This document shows, piece after piece, positions 25,261-33,202 of a stretch of 56,942 nt of DNA. A program made the position numbers and the translations under genes. Location: contig LVWT01000018.1 in the NCBI GenBank assembly GCA_002083405.1, forward strand, positions 1-56,942, read 5' to 3'. A model generated the notes under the pieces. That model was given only the letters and a program-made list of their open reading frames with translations. It was not told where the DNA came from and made no database searches. The stretch is from Nitrospira sp. SG-bin2 (lineage in GTDB: Bacteria; Nitrospirota; Nitrospiria; Nitrospirales; Nitrospiraceae). Position 1 is the first letter of the stretch. The number at the start of each line of letters is the position of its first letter.

Positions 25261-26685
25261 ATGCATACGGCGACCATTCTTGTAGCCGATGACGATGCGG
25301 TCGCGCGTGAACTCTTAGCCGATGCCTTGAGGCAGGAAGGTTATGCTGTCGAGGCGTTTGCCAGCGGAGAAGAGGTGATCGCACGCGGGCGACAAGGGCG
25401 CGTGGATCTGGTCCTGACCGATATCCGGATGGGCGCGGTCGATGGACTGACGGTCTTGCGGGAATTCAAACGGATGAGTCCCGACACGGCCGTCGTGGTG
25501 TTGACGGCGTTCGGATCTCTGGAAGGCGCGATTGAAGCGATCAAACAAGGGGCATACGACTATCTGGCGAAGCCGTTCAAAAAAGAGGAGATCAAGCTCG
25601 TCGTGCACCGGAGCCTCGACCACTGCCATCTGGTGCGGGAAAATGCTCGATTTCGCGAGGAACTCAAGGGCAAGAGTAAAGGAATGGATGAGTGGTCGCC
25701 GCTGGTGGGCAGCAGTCCGGCGATGCTCGAAGTGTATAAGTTGGTTGCCCGGGTGACCGACAGCAAGAGCACGGTGTTGCTGCAAGGAGAAAGTGGCACC
25801 GGAAAAGAACTGATTGCGCGGGCGATCCATGCGAATGGGCCTCGCCGAGACAAGCCGTTCATTCCGGTCAACTGCGGTGCGCTGCCGGATACGCTGTTGG
25901 AGTCCGAAATGTTCGGGTATGAGAAGGGTGCGTTTACCGGCGCGGTCGGCATGAAAGCCGGGCTGTTTGAGGCCGCAAACGGCGGCACCCTGTTTTTAGA
26001 CGAAATCGGAGAGCTTGGTCCGGCATTACAGGTCAAGCTGCTGCGCGTTATGCAAGACCAGGAAGTGCGCCGCGTCGGCGGTACGGGATCGGTGAAGGTG
26101 GATGTGCGGATCATTACGGCGACGAACCGGAATTTGGAGCAGTACGTCAAAGAAGGAAAGTTCCGCGATGACCTCTACTATCGGTTGAATGTCGTCAGGA
26201 TTACACTGCCTTCGCTGGTGGAGCGCCGGGAAGATATTCCGATGTTGGCCCATCATTTTCTCCAGAAGGCGTCGTCCGGAGGGCCGAGTGTCGTCCGGGG
26301 ACTGCTTCCGGAAACCATTGCAGTGCTCACACAATACCGGTGGCCTGGCAATGTGCGGGAGCTTGAGAATGCGATCGAACGGGCAGTCTCTTTGAGTCAT
26401 GGGCCGCTTGTGACGCCGGAAGATTTACCTGAGGCGGTGCGACAAGGCTCTATCGACGAGGAGGAGAGGAAGCTGTCTCGAGAGGAGCTCGCACATGATG
26501 CGTACCTGACTTTGGAGGAAGTTGAGAAACGACATCTGATTCGCGTGCTGAAAGAGATGAAGGGGAATAAAGTCAAAGCCGCAAAAATTCTAGGAATCGA
26601 CAGACGGACCCTCTACCGGATGGCTGAGCGGTTTGGCCTGGATATTGGGGAAGAGGCTGAAGGTACAGAAAAGGAACCCGGGTAG
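25261..26685 (+). CDS. Sigma-54-dependent response regulator (NtrC family)
   Basis: A 474-residue activator. The receiver spans residues ~1-120 with phosphoacceptor Asp54 (VLTDIRMG). The AAA+ domain spans ~135-375 with Walker A GESGTGKE, the sigma-54 contact loop GAFTGA, Walker B GGTLFLDEIGEL and the R-finger region. A Fis-type helix-turn-helix lies at the C terminus (KVKAAKILGIDRRTLYRM). The ATG at 25261 has a GAGGGG SD five bases upstream. An upstream in-frame ATG at 25249 overlaps the kinase stop (ATGA) and could also serve, adding four residues. It acts with the kinase just upstream. No clear -24/-12 promoter was found nearby to name a target. A perfect terminator follows. Confidence 0.94.
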   Translation: MHTATILVADDDAVARELLADALRQEGYAVEAFASGEEVIARGRQGRVDLVLTDIRMGAVDGLTVLREFKRMSPDTAVVVLTAFGSLEGAIEAIKQGAYDYLAKPFKKEEIKLVVHRSLDHCHLVRENARFREELKGKSKGMDEWSPLVGSSPAMLEVYKLVARVTDSKSTVLLQGESGTGKELIARAIHANGPRRDKPFIPVNCGALPDTLLESEMFGYEKGAFTGAVGMKAGLFEAANGGTLFLDEIGELGPALQVKLLRVMQDQEVRRVGGTGSVKVDVRIITATNRNLEQYVKEGKFRDDLYYRLNVVRITLPSLVERREDIPMLAHHFLQKASSGGPSVVRGLLPETIAVLTQYRWPGNVRELENAIERAVSLSHGPLVTPEDLPEAVRQGSIDEEERKLSREELAHDAYLTLEEVEKRHLIRVLKEMKGNKVKAAKILGIDRRTLYRMAERFGLDIGEEAEGTEKEPG

Positions 26686-26694
26686 GTCACAACA

Positions 26695-26729
26695 ACAGAA
26701 GCCACAGGCCATCGGCCTGTGGCTTCTGT
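26695..26729. terminator. Perfect bidirectional hairpin between convergent genes
   Basis: A 16-bp perfect stem (26695-26710 with 26714-26729) and a 3-base loop, placed between the stop codons of the + strand regulator and the - strand lipoprotein gene. It can serve both directions. No long T-tract. Confidence 0.85.
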
Positions 26730-26738
26730 ATCGCTGCG

Positions 26739-27215
26739 TTATTGCAACTTGAAGAAGGATTGCGTCGTGTACGGGTGCGACACGATTTTCAACTTGTTCT
26801 TAATCAAACGGAGCTGATTTTCAGGGCTTTCCGGGTACTGGGTCTTGACGGGGGCATAGCTGTCAAATAACGTGCGCTTGCCTTCTGTCATCACGTGCAG
26901 GCTGATCTGAGTGGTCTGGTCAGTCCCCGGCGTGACTGTAGCTTCAACGCGGCTCCTGACGACGCCCCAGCAACAGCGATAGAGACTTTCGAGCCCACCA
27001 TTTTCCTCGCGATACCCTGTCGTCAAAGTCGTTGCGTCTTTCCAGGCGATATTCTCATAGCCGCTATTAGTCAGAACTTGGGTGACGGCTTGTTTGACTT
27101 GGTCCGGAGGAGCGGCAAGCTGAGCTTGAATGCTATCGGGCTGCTGATGTGAAGCGCAGCCCAGTGCTGTCAGTAGCAGTGCGGATACAAGAGCAAATCC
27201 AGTCTGTCGCATCAT
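26739..27215 (-). CDS. Small lipoprotein of unknown function
   Basis: A 158-residue protein with a classical lipoprotein signal: MMRQTGFALVSALLLTALGC, where LTALGC is the lipobox and Cys20 the lipidation site. The ATG at 27215 is chosen because GGAGGT lies five bases upstream; the longer frame from 27236 has no such site. The mature part shows alternating strands and a helix (PPDQVKQAVTQVLTNSGYENI) followed by TTLTTGYREENGG. This resembles the general layout of small periplasmic BamC/DUF799-like lipoproteins, but no family can be assigned. It follows the Lrp-type gene by 17 bases and is probably cotranscribed with it. Confidence 0.82.
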   Translation of the reverse strand: MMRQTGFALVSALLLTALGCASHQQPDSIQAQLAAPPDQVKQAVTQVLTNSGYENIAWKDATTLTTGYREENGGLESLYRCCWGVVRSRVEATVTPGTDQTTQISLHVMTEGKRTLFDSYAPVKTQYPESPENQLRLIKNKLKIVSHPYTTQSFFKLQ

Positions 27216-27232
27216 CGTGCACCTCCGTGGGA

Positions 27233-27652
27233 TCATCGCGTTTGACTCTCCGCCAGTTTGTACACCATATGGGTATCGGTCTGAACCACGCCTTCAATAC
27301 CGTGAAGACGAGTCAAGACCAGCTGCGTCAAGGCGTCTTGATCTGCAATTTCCGCCACCGCAATGATATCGGGTTTTCCCCAACAGGGATCGATGCTCTT
27401 GATCTCCTTGAGCTGCGCCAAGGCTTTCACAACGGAAGACGTCTGCCCTGGTTGTACATTGATCATGATATAGGCACGATCAAACATCAGGGAGAGTCCC
27501 GTTTCAGGCGCATGGATCGTGTGGGGGACGGTTGCTGACGCCATGTCGTTGTCACTATAGCGAAGTAGCGGAACTGCTGTCAACGGAGGTTTTTGCTTGG
27601 AGGGGGAAGGTGGAAACGGGGAACCGGCTTTCTTAAGTTTCGGTTTTTCCAT
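27233..27652 (-). CDS. Lrp/AsnC effector-domain (RAM) protein without DNA-binding domain
   Basis: A 139-residue protein whose C-terminal ~80 residues match a stand-alone RAM/AsnC ligand-binding domain: AYIMINVQPGQTSSVVKALAQ, then DIIAVAEIADQDAL, then RLHGIEGVVQTDTHMVYKL. The usual N-terminal winged helix is missing. In its place is a short basic, proline-rich segment (EKPKLKKAGSPFPPSPSKQK). The start at 27652 (17 bases after the upstream gene's stop) is favoured over an in-frame ATG at 27709 that would overlap that gene; ATGs nearer the domain are also possible. Such stand-alone domains are thought to sense amino acids or act with partner regulators. Confidence 0.78.
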   Translation of the reverse strand: MEKPKLKKAGSPFPPSPSKQKPPLTAVPLLRYSDNDMASATVPHTIHAPETGLSLMFDRAYIMINVQPGQTSSVVKALAQLKEIKSIDPCWGKPDIIAVAEIADQDALTQLVLTRLHGIEGVVQTDTHMVYKLAESQTR

Positions 27653-27668
27653 AGTTTCACTCTTTGGT

Positions 27669-29072
27669 TTACTTGGGTGCGACAAGCACTTCGACATTGT
27701 AGCGGTCACTGACTCGGGTTAAGTCTGTTTCCAATCGTTTGGGGCTCCCAATACGGCCTTCCGGATCGTAGACAAAGCAAAAGAGGGTGGTGCATCTGTT
27801 GCGGGCTGAGTAGAAGGCCGAATCTGCTGAGACCTGCTCGGCAATTTCCTTTGTGGTCATGCCGGATCTGGTTTTTTTTGCCACGATCGCGATTTGTTCC
27901 CTGTTCAGCAAGAGCGTAGTTCGACTGACGCTTCCCGCATAGGGCGGTGTCCATTCATCAGTGCCAACCTCATCGAATTCCATCTTCAACAGAGCACGTA
28001 AGAGGTCCTGCAAGTCGTAGTCGTCTTCAATTTCGACGGTCGGCCGGGAGTCTTTTCTGAGGCGCAATTGGCGCGCAACGGCATGCAGCCGAAGACAGAC
28101 TTTTCGGACAAGCTTGAGTGTTTCTTGCTCGGAAAGGGGTTGGAACGGCGGCATATCAAGCGTGTCGAGGGCCGCTGTCGATGGGACGGATACGAGTGGC
28201 GTGGACACTGGCGAATGTGCCGGTTGTTCTGGAACGGGACGTATTTCTTGGGTCGTGGACACAGCCGGGGCCTGGGGCGTCACGCGGGCTGTTGCCGAGG
28301 AAGGTACCTGGGTCGATGGTGTTGGAGCCTGGCGTATTTCTTGGGTCGCGGACACAGCCGGGGCCTGGGGCCTCACGCTGGTTGTTGTTGGGGAAGGTAC
28401 CTGGGCTGCTGGTGTTTGAGCGGGACGTATTTCTTGGGTCGCGGACACAGCCGGGGCCTGGGGCCTCACGCTGGCCGATGGCGTTGGAGTCTTGCGTACT
28501 TCTTGCGTTGCAGAGAAGACCGGCGTCGCGGTTGTCGTGGCTGGTTTCAGTAGAGGGGCTATTGGCTGAGTGGTTGAAGCTGTGGCTGGTCGGTGCGATG
28601 CCGCGGGAGCGGTTGGTGTATGAGACAGAGGTTGAGCGATTGTCTTCTGTGTGGCGGGTTCAACCAGCCGTATCTGTGCAGTGGTCGAGGGCTGTATCTT
28701 TTGGGTTTCCCGAGCGGCGATCGGCTGCGGCTTGATCCCTTGGAGTTCCAACTTCTTGTCCTCCAAGGTGCGTATTAGGTCCTTGACCGCGGCGATGCTG
28801 TTGGCCGCTTCCGTTTTGTTTGACGTGCGAAGCTTGTAATTGCGATAGGCCTGAAATTCGTGCGACCGTTCCCCGAATACGCGTTTGACACATTCGCGGA
28901 GCTGCAATTCAGCTTTGCTCCTGGCGGCATCGCGGTAGGGGAATCCTTCCTGGCTGAAATCGTTGATCGCAGCGAGGACTTCCTGAAGCTTGCTGGTCCC
29001 GGTTTCGATTTCTTCGAGAGAGATCGGTTTGGGCGGAAGTTGAGGGTTGTCTGCTGTGCGTGTACGTGCCAT
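27669..29072 (-). CDS. Protein with a catalytically degenerate DpnII/MboI-like nuclease domain
   Basis: A 467-residue protein in three parts. Residues 1-~110 are helical (LQEVLAAINDF, AELQLRECVKRVFGERSHEFQAYR), a typical N-terminal partner of REase_DpnII-MboI domains. Residues ~115-300 are a Thr/Pro/Ala-rich linker with three or four repeats of RPQAPAVSATQEIR. Residues ~310-467 match the REase_DpnII-MboI pattern (VEIEDDYDLQDLLRALLKMEF, TPPYAGSVSRT, TLFCFVYDPEGRIGSPKRLETDL). Catalytic positions look lost: the Asp expected after SR is Thr386, and the Glu of ExK is Val397, while Lys399 remains. A scaffold or DNA-binding role is therefore more likely than cleavage. The ATG at 29072 is chosen over 29123 because conserved sequence begins shortly after it; no strong SD is seen. 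Confidence 0.78.
   Translation of the reverse strand: MARTRTADNPQLPPKPISLEEIETGTSKLQEVLAAINDFSQEGFPYRDAARSKAELQLRECVKRVFGERSHEFQAYRNYKLRTSNKTEAANSIAAVKDLIRTLEDKKLELQGIKPQPIAARETQKIQPSTTAQIRLVEPATQKTIAQPLSHTPTAPAASHRPATASTTQPIAPLLKPATTTATPVFSATQEVRKTPTPSASVRPQAPAVSATQEIRPAQTPAAQVPSPTTTSVRPQAPAVSATQEIRQAPTPSTQVPSSATARVTPQAPAVSTTQEIRPVPEQPAHSPVSTPLVSVPSTAALDTLDMPPFQPLSEQETLKLVRKVCLRLHAVARQLRLRKDSRPTVEIEDDYDLQDLLRALLKMEFDEVGTDEWTPPYAGSVSRTTLLLNREQIAIVAKKTRSGMTTKEIAEQVSADSAFYSARNRCTTLFCFVYDPEGRIGSPKRLETDLTRVSDRYNVEVLVAPK
28240..28500 (-). repeat. Tandem coding repeat in the Thr/Pro linker
   Basis: About three units of roughly 93 bases encode RPQAPAVSATQEIR plus a variable TP..QVPS segment. Units are highly similar at DNA level (for example ACACAGCCGGGGCCTGGGG on the + strand recurs three times), suggesting recent expansion. 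Confidence 0.8.
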
Positions 29073-29213
29073 AGCGGTGTGGGGAAAGTGTAACTGAGGG
29101 TCCTGAACCTGGCAAGAAAACAACCGATTTTGACGAGGTGTGTTTTGAGGTGGGTGTTTGGAGGGAGGGACTGAAGGCGCACATCATCTCCCAGCTTCCT
29201 GTGATGACGTCGG

Positions 29214-29717
29214 TCAATCAACCCACTTAATACCTCTGGCCGATACAGGGGCTGTATGGGGGGCGCGGGCAATCGGTGGAGCAGCAAGTGCAGCAGCAAC
29301 CCGTGTTAATAGATAGTCGACATTGAAAGGCTTGGGAAGAAATCGTTCGGGCTCGATCATGATCCCTTGGTTTCCCAAGTGGCTGAGAGCGTGGCTCGAC
29401 ATAAAGAGGACACGAAGTTCTTTTTTCAAAGAGAGCACCTGTTGAACGAGATCGTTTCCGTTGACGCGAGGGTACCGACTACCCTGTGAGAGCACCGCAA
29501 AGCCTGGAGGCGGGAGAAACAGATCTGTCAGCAATAAGTCGATGGGGGCGGTCGATGTAGTGTAGATGGTCATAGCTTCTGAACTGCCTTCGGCCTGCAA
29601 AACCTGATAGCCCGCTTTGGTCAGGCTTGTGACGCAGAGCAAGCGAATAGAGGGGTCATCGTCGACGACGAGGATCTGGCGTGTTGCTCTGGAATCGGTG
29701 GAGTCGTGATGGGCCAT
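29214..29717 (-). CDS. Stand-alone receiver-domain protein with a long loop insertion
   Basis: A 167-residue CheY-like receiver: acidic pocket QILVVDDDPS, phosphoacceptor Asp in LLLTDLFL, Ser in LFMSSHAL and Lys in FLPKPFN. After the phosphorylated Asp loop there is an unusual ~20-residue insertion (PPPGFAVLSQGSRYPRVNG) before helix 4 resumes with NDLVQQVL. The C terminus is a short unstructured tail (ARAPHTAPVSARGIKWVD). No output domain is present. It lies upstream of the DpnII-like gene on the same strand, about 140 bases apart. The cognate kinase is not in the immediate vicinity. Confidence 0.88.
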   Translation of the reverse strand: MAHHDSTDSRATRQILVVDDDPSIRLLCVTSLTKAGYQVLQAEGSSEAMTIYTTSTAPIDLLLTDLFLPPPGFAVLSQGSRYPRVNGNDLVQQVLSLKKELRVLFMSSHALSHLGNQGIMIEPERFLPKPFNVDYLLTRVAAALAAPPIARAPHTAPVSARGIKWVD

Positions 29718-29972
29718 GGGCAGTGCGTTCCTTAATAAGGTTAAGCGCTTTTCGTGACCATATGCCGCCTTATCGGAAGAGTGCGGCCAATTCTTGAGTG
29801 GGTGATGGATACCGGAAAGCCTGGATTACATAGAGAATAAAAGGGAAGGTGAATGCGGCTGAGATGAAGGGCAGGCAGAAAACAGAACCATGGCCCCCGT
29901 AAGCTGGTATTCCCTGGGAAATGGTGGCGATGAGCGCAATGGGAGCTGCAACACGGCTTCACTCGGTGCTGA

Positions 29973-31547
29973 TCAATCGATGGCCGTCTTCTTGTTGATG
30001 AGTGGCACGGAAATAATCTCGGTCTGTCCGTTTGGGCGCTGGATAACCGCACGCCGGATCCGTTCGAGCCGGCCTAATCCGAAGGTAAGTTCAGGAGTTT
30101 GATCGGTCAGCATGCCCACGCTTCCGATGACCGTCCGGGTATAACTCGTGCCCTGGTCCGTCTCAATGCTGATGCGAGTACCAAGGCTCGCGACGCTGTC
30201 GGGAACGGCGATCGTGATGTAGTTGCCTGGAGAGGTATTCAGGAATCCCCGCACCGGGCCGTCTATATTGAGCCATACGAGATCTTGTCTGCCATCGCCG
30301 TCAAGATCGACGATCAACGGTGATTGGCCGAAGTGTCGATTCTCCATTTCCAGGGCCGGTGTGTGTTCAAAGGTGCCGATCCCGTTCTCGACAGATTGCA
30401 AATAGGTACGGCCTGACAGTTTGAACCATTTATGAAGGGGCCATTTGATATAGTTCTGTGCCACAAACAGGTCGAGCTGCCCGTCAAGGTTGAGGTCTTC
30501 AAACACGGCGCCCCATGCAAACCCTTCACCGGTCAGTCCGTACTTGTCGGTCACATCGGTAAAGCGGAAGTCGCCGTCATTTCGCCAGAGCATCCAGTTG
30601 TGCGTGTGGCGCTGGTCATCTCGCAGATCGCCCGACGTCAGAAAAAGAGGAATGGATCCTCCGACATTGGTGAAAAACAGATCCTGGTCACCGTCGTTAT
30701 CGATATCGCCGACCGCCAAGCCCATCCAAAAGCCGAAGTCTGATTTGGTAGGGACAGGCTGAAATGTTCGATCTTTCATGTTGCGGAAGATCTCGACTGC
30801 GCCGGTATTCTGGGACACGACCAAGTCCTGCCACCCGTCCGAGTCCAGGTCAACAAAGACGGAGAGGAAGGTGTTCTGCTTGCCGGCCGTACCGGACGAT
30901 TCGGTAATGTCGGTAAATGTGAGGTCGCCGTTGTTCAATAACAGGCGATTCGGCTTCGCGTGCGTTGGGTCGTTGAAGGTCGCACTCCGGAACTTCTTCG
31001 CATTCACGAAGACACTGATGTAGAGGTCTCCGTCCCCGTCATGGTCGATATCCGACACCCCGACGCTAAACGGGACCGAGTCAGCAGGGAGATCGACGGG
31101 GATCGGTCTTTCCTGAAACCGCCCCCCGTGATTGAGATAGAGGTAGACGCCGTTCTCTCGCGCCACAATCAAATCGGTGTCCCCGTCGGCGTCCATATCA
31201 ATCGCCGTACTGCCGTAGGTGGCGCTGGTATTTGACAGGCCTGTGCCGGTTTCGATATTGACCAGGCGGCCATTGCGATAGCTCAATAAGGCGTCGCGCT
31301 GTTCCTCCCCACCACCCACAAAGATCTCGAATTTCCCATCGCCATCGATGTCGATCACCGACGCCCCGGTAAATGGATGTGTGCCCTTCTTCCACACATG
31401 CGCAAAGTCGGCCGGAACCGGAGTAAACGGAGTTGGTGGCGAAAGGGTAGCGGATTGTGATGCACAACCACTGAGGACACACAGGCCCATCAAGAGGTGG
31501 ACCACTGTCATGATGGGACCCGTGTCAGAGAGCCAGCGGTGTTGCAT
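29973..31547 (-). CDS. FG-GAP/VCBS-repeat lipoprotein with C-terminal ASPIC/UnbV domain
   Basis: A 524-residue surface or periplasmic beta-propeller protein. The ATG at 31547 has AAGGAG eight bases upstream. The signal (MTVVHLLMGLCVLSGC) ends in lipobox LSGC. At least six FG-GAP calcium-type motifs follow (DIDGDGKFEIFVGG, DMDADGDTDLIVA, DIDHDGDGDLYIS, DLDSDGWQDLVV, DIDNDGDQDLFFT, DLNLDGQLDLFVA, DLDGDGRQDLVW). The last ~80 residues match ASPIC/UnbV (SLGTRISIETDQG, FGLGRLERIRRAVIQRPNG). This architecture is CRTAC1-like. It follows a secreted protein gene by 41 bases, so the two probably form an operon. The ligand is unknown. Confidence 0.9.
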   Translation of the reverse strand: MQHRWLSDTGPIMTVVHLLMGLCVLSGCASQSATLSPPTPFTPVPADFAHVWKKGTHPFTGASVIDIDGDGKFEIFVGGGEEQRDALLSYRNGRLVNIETGTGLSNTSATYGSTAIDMDADGDTDLIVARENGVYLYLNHGGRFQERPIPVDLPADSVPFSVGVSDIDHDGDGDLYISVFVNAKKFRSATFNDPTHAKPNRLLLNNGDLTFTDITESSGTAGKQNTFLSVFVDLDSDGWQDLVVSQNTGAVEIFRNMKDRTFQPVPTKSDFGFWMGLAVGDIDNDGDQDLFFTNVGGSIPLFLTSGDLRDDQRHTHNWMLWRNDGDFRFTDVTDKYGLTGEGFAWGAVFEDLNLDGQLDLFVAQNYIKWPLHKWFKLSGRTYLQSVENGIGTFEHTPALEMENRHFGQSPLIVDLDGDGRQDLVWLNIDGPVRGFLNTSPGNYITIAVPDSVASLGTRISIETDQGTSYTRTVIGSVGMLTDQTPELTFGLGRLERIRRAVIQRPNGQTEIISVPLINKKTAID

Positions 31548-31588
31548 GTCAGTCGCTCCTTGCAGTGGCCAGTTCATCCGGTGAACCG

Positions 31589-32089
31589 TTATTGGAAGGT
31601 GATCCATCGCCAGAACTCGACGTACCAGGGCGTGCCCCCGTCAGCCATGATGGTCTCCACGGCGAACGGCATGCGATGGCCCTCGGAATCCCCAACATCC
31701 ACCCGGAAGACATTGCCTTGGCGATCGGCCAAAATGAAGTTGTCCTTGGTAATGGTGGGCGCCACCATGGCGTACACGTCCCCATTCGGTGCGACGAGGG
31801 CCTTGGGAGCGAGGTGTTCCATCTTCTGCAACTTCATCGAGGCATTGGCTTTCTTCTGCAGTTCCTCTGAAGAAATTACTGTGCCGCCAAGCTCGGTGTG
31901 CAGGGGCTCCGGGTTCCCGGTGGTGGCAAGGGTGACCAAGGCGTCTGAAGCCCTTCCAGTTACGGACGCCGGCAAGTCTGCCGCGTAACCGGGTGCTGTG
32001 AAAGCCAGCATCAGCGCTGTTGCCGCGATGGAAGCGTTCAGGGCATCGCCCAGTTCTTGTGATTTCTTGCTGATTGTTCTGTGCGCCAT
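31589..32089 (-). CDS. Exported protein of unknown function
   Basis: A 166-residue protein with AAGGAG seven bases before the ATG at 32089. The N terminus is basic (MAHRTISKKSQ), followed by a hydrophobic core and a signal-peptidase-like site (LMLAFTAPGYA, then AD). The mature part contains ELQKKANASMKLQKMEHLAPKA and then strands (DVYAMVAPT, NFILADRQGNVFRVDVG), ending in PWYVEFWRWITFQ. No domain is recognised. It is the first gene of a likely two-gene unit with the FG-GAP/UnbV lipoprotein and may be its partner; this is inference from spacing only. Confidence 0.78.
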   Translation of the reverse strand: MAHRTISKKSQELGDALNASIAATALMLAFTAPGYAADLPASVTGRASDALVTLATTGNPEPLHTELGGTVISSEELQKKANASMKLQKMEHLAPKALVAPNGDVYAMVAPTITKDNFILADRQGNVFRVDVGDSEGHRMPFAVETIMADGGTPWYVEFWRWITFQ

Positions 32090-32632
32090 GATCGATCTCC
32101 TTTGGTTAACAGGTCTTTGGTTGTTGAGACTTTCTGCTCTTTCCAACGACCGGACGGTCTGGACTCCGTATGTGTGCGAGAGGGCTCCGTTTATCCGATC
32201 GTATGAGCTGTAGTCCCTGCCTGCGCCAAAACCTTACAAGGCGTGTGGTGTTTGCTGAAGCGGAGAGAGGGGAGGAGCCATGGTCAGATTGTGATTGCCC
32301 CTGATTCGGTTCTGATCCGAGCGGGATGGGCATGAGAAGCTAATGAATAGCGCACGGGTCAACTGAAGAAGAACTAGGAGGTGAAGGTGTTTATCCGGCG
32401 GCGGCAATTAAGAGAAGCTGCGCTTGAAGAGGCGCCGGAACGAACATAGAACTACAGAAGGGGATAGCATTGGTGGGGGTTATCCGCCGCCATCAAAGGG
32501 GAGGGCTAGCGCCGATGAGGCGGCGGTACGCACAAAGTGCGGTATCAAATGAGAGAGGCGCTGGAGGTGTTTATCCGCGCGCCTAATCACGATAAGCCAA
32601 TAAATAGCGCGCGGGTCAACCGAAGGTTGGTA
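32090..32632. other. Gene-poor spacer with short dispersed repeats (543 bp)
   Basis: No convincing ORF. It contains a 27-base direct repeat (32342-32368 and 32599-32625, three mismatches). It also has three copies of a GGTG..TTATCCG word: 32383-32400 and 32563-32580 (both AGGTGTTTATCCG), and a shorter GGGGTTATCCGCCG at 32475-32490. The block ends at the tRNA-Arg gene. Confidence 0.6.
32342..32625 (+). repeat. Direct repeat pair beside tRNA-Arg
   Basis: Copies at 32342-32368 and 32599-32625 share 24 of 27 bases, with core ATAGCGC.CGGGTCAAC. The 230-bp interval contains the TTATCCG words. The function is unknown; they could be remnants of an element at the tRNA. Confidence 0.6.
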
Positions 32633-32709
32633 TGGTGCCCCCGATACGAATTGAACGTACGACCTACGGTTTAGGAAACCGCTGCTCTATCCAACTGAGC
32701 TACGGGGGC
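32633..32709 (-). tRNA. tRNA-Arg (anticodon CCT)
   Basis: Full cloverleaf on the - strand. Acceptor GCCCCCG pairs with CGGGGGC, the D-arm is AGCTCAGTTGGATAGAGC, the anticodon loop is TTCCTAA (CCT, reading AGG) and the T-loop is TTCAATT. The 3' CCA is encoded in the genome (77 bases including CCA). Confidence 0.96.
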
Positions 32710-32777
32710 GTAGTTTGAATGTAGCGCACCGGCGCGCGGATTGGAAGAGGAGGGATATTGCAGCACTCATCATCGCA

Positions 32778-32960
32778 TTATCCGCAACACCCGCTGGAAA
32801 AGACTTGTCGCTGGCGATAGGCGTTCCAGCAGGACGCGCAGAGCTGCACGGTCGAGTGCGTGAATCCGTCGATCGATTCTGCTCGCCGCTCGACGAACGT
32901 TCCACAATCGGAGCAGGGGCCTGCTGCCGTCGATTCAACGCGCCGCTCTTGAAGTACCAC
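32778..32960 (-). CDS. Small zinc-ribbon protein
   Basis: A 60-residue protein starting at GTG, with AAAGGAGG about six bases upstream. Two CxxC knuckles (PCSDCG and LCASCW) about 25 residues apart predict one bound zinc. The sequence between them (TFVERRAESIDGFTHSTVQ) suits a treble-clef or ribbon. Its start overlaps the 3' end of the preceding coiled-coil gene by 26 bases in another frame. It is the third gene of the repressor operon (33748 to 32778). Function is unknown; nucleic-acid or protein binding is the usual role of such ribbons. Confidence 0.75.
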   Translation of the reverse strand: MVLQERRVESTAAGPCSDCGTFVERRAESIDGFTHSTVQLCASCWNAYRQRQVFSSGCCG

Positions 32961-33189
32961 GGGACGCCTCCTTTGTGTTGGGCCTGATTCGTTGGTTACA
33001 CACCGCCGACATGAAGGTGCGATTTCGACGCATGCTCGCCCAATTGATCCGGAGGCGTTCGACCAATGACCCGCCTTTCGCCCGTTGTAATTCAGATTGC
33101 AACGCGCGAAGTTGTCCGTTCAGCATATCCACCACCCGTTCCAAATCCATCAACCGGTTGCTTGAAATCTGTTGTTCCATCATTGCCAT
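32935..33189 (-). CDS. Small coiled-coil protein
   Basis: An 84-residue protein. The ATG at 33189 has AGGAGG five bases upstream; an upstream in-frame start at 33231 would overlap the repressor gene. Residues ~10-45 form a heptad-like helix (SSNRLMDLERVVDMLNGQLRALQSELQR), followed by a basic tail (LRINWASMRRNRT). It starts 13 bases after the LexA-like repressor stop and overlaps the zinc-ribbon gene, so the three are probably one operon. No family recognised. Confidence 0.72.
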   Translation of the reverse strand: MAMMEQQISSNRLMDLERVVDMLNGQLRALQSELQRAKGGSLVERLRINWASMRRNRTFMSAVCNQRIRPNTKEASRGTSRAAR

Positions 33190-33202
33190 AAGAACCTCCT
33201 GG

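Noticed and set aside
29741..30052. 103-codon - strand frame overlapping the FG-GAP gene 3' end
   Set aside because: Antigenic-looking Ser/Arg/His-rich translation typical of a shadow frame; no SD.
32993..33002. TTGGTTACAC, resembling one half of the repressor operator
   Set aside because: Only a half-site and inside the coiled-coil gene; too short to claim as a second operator.
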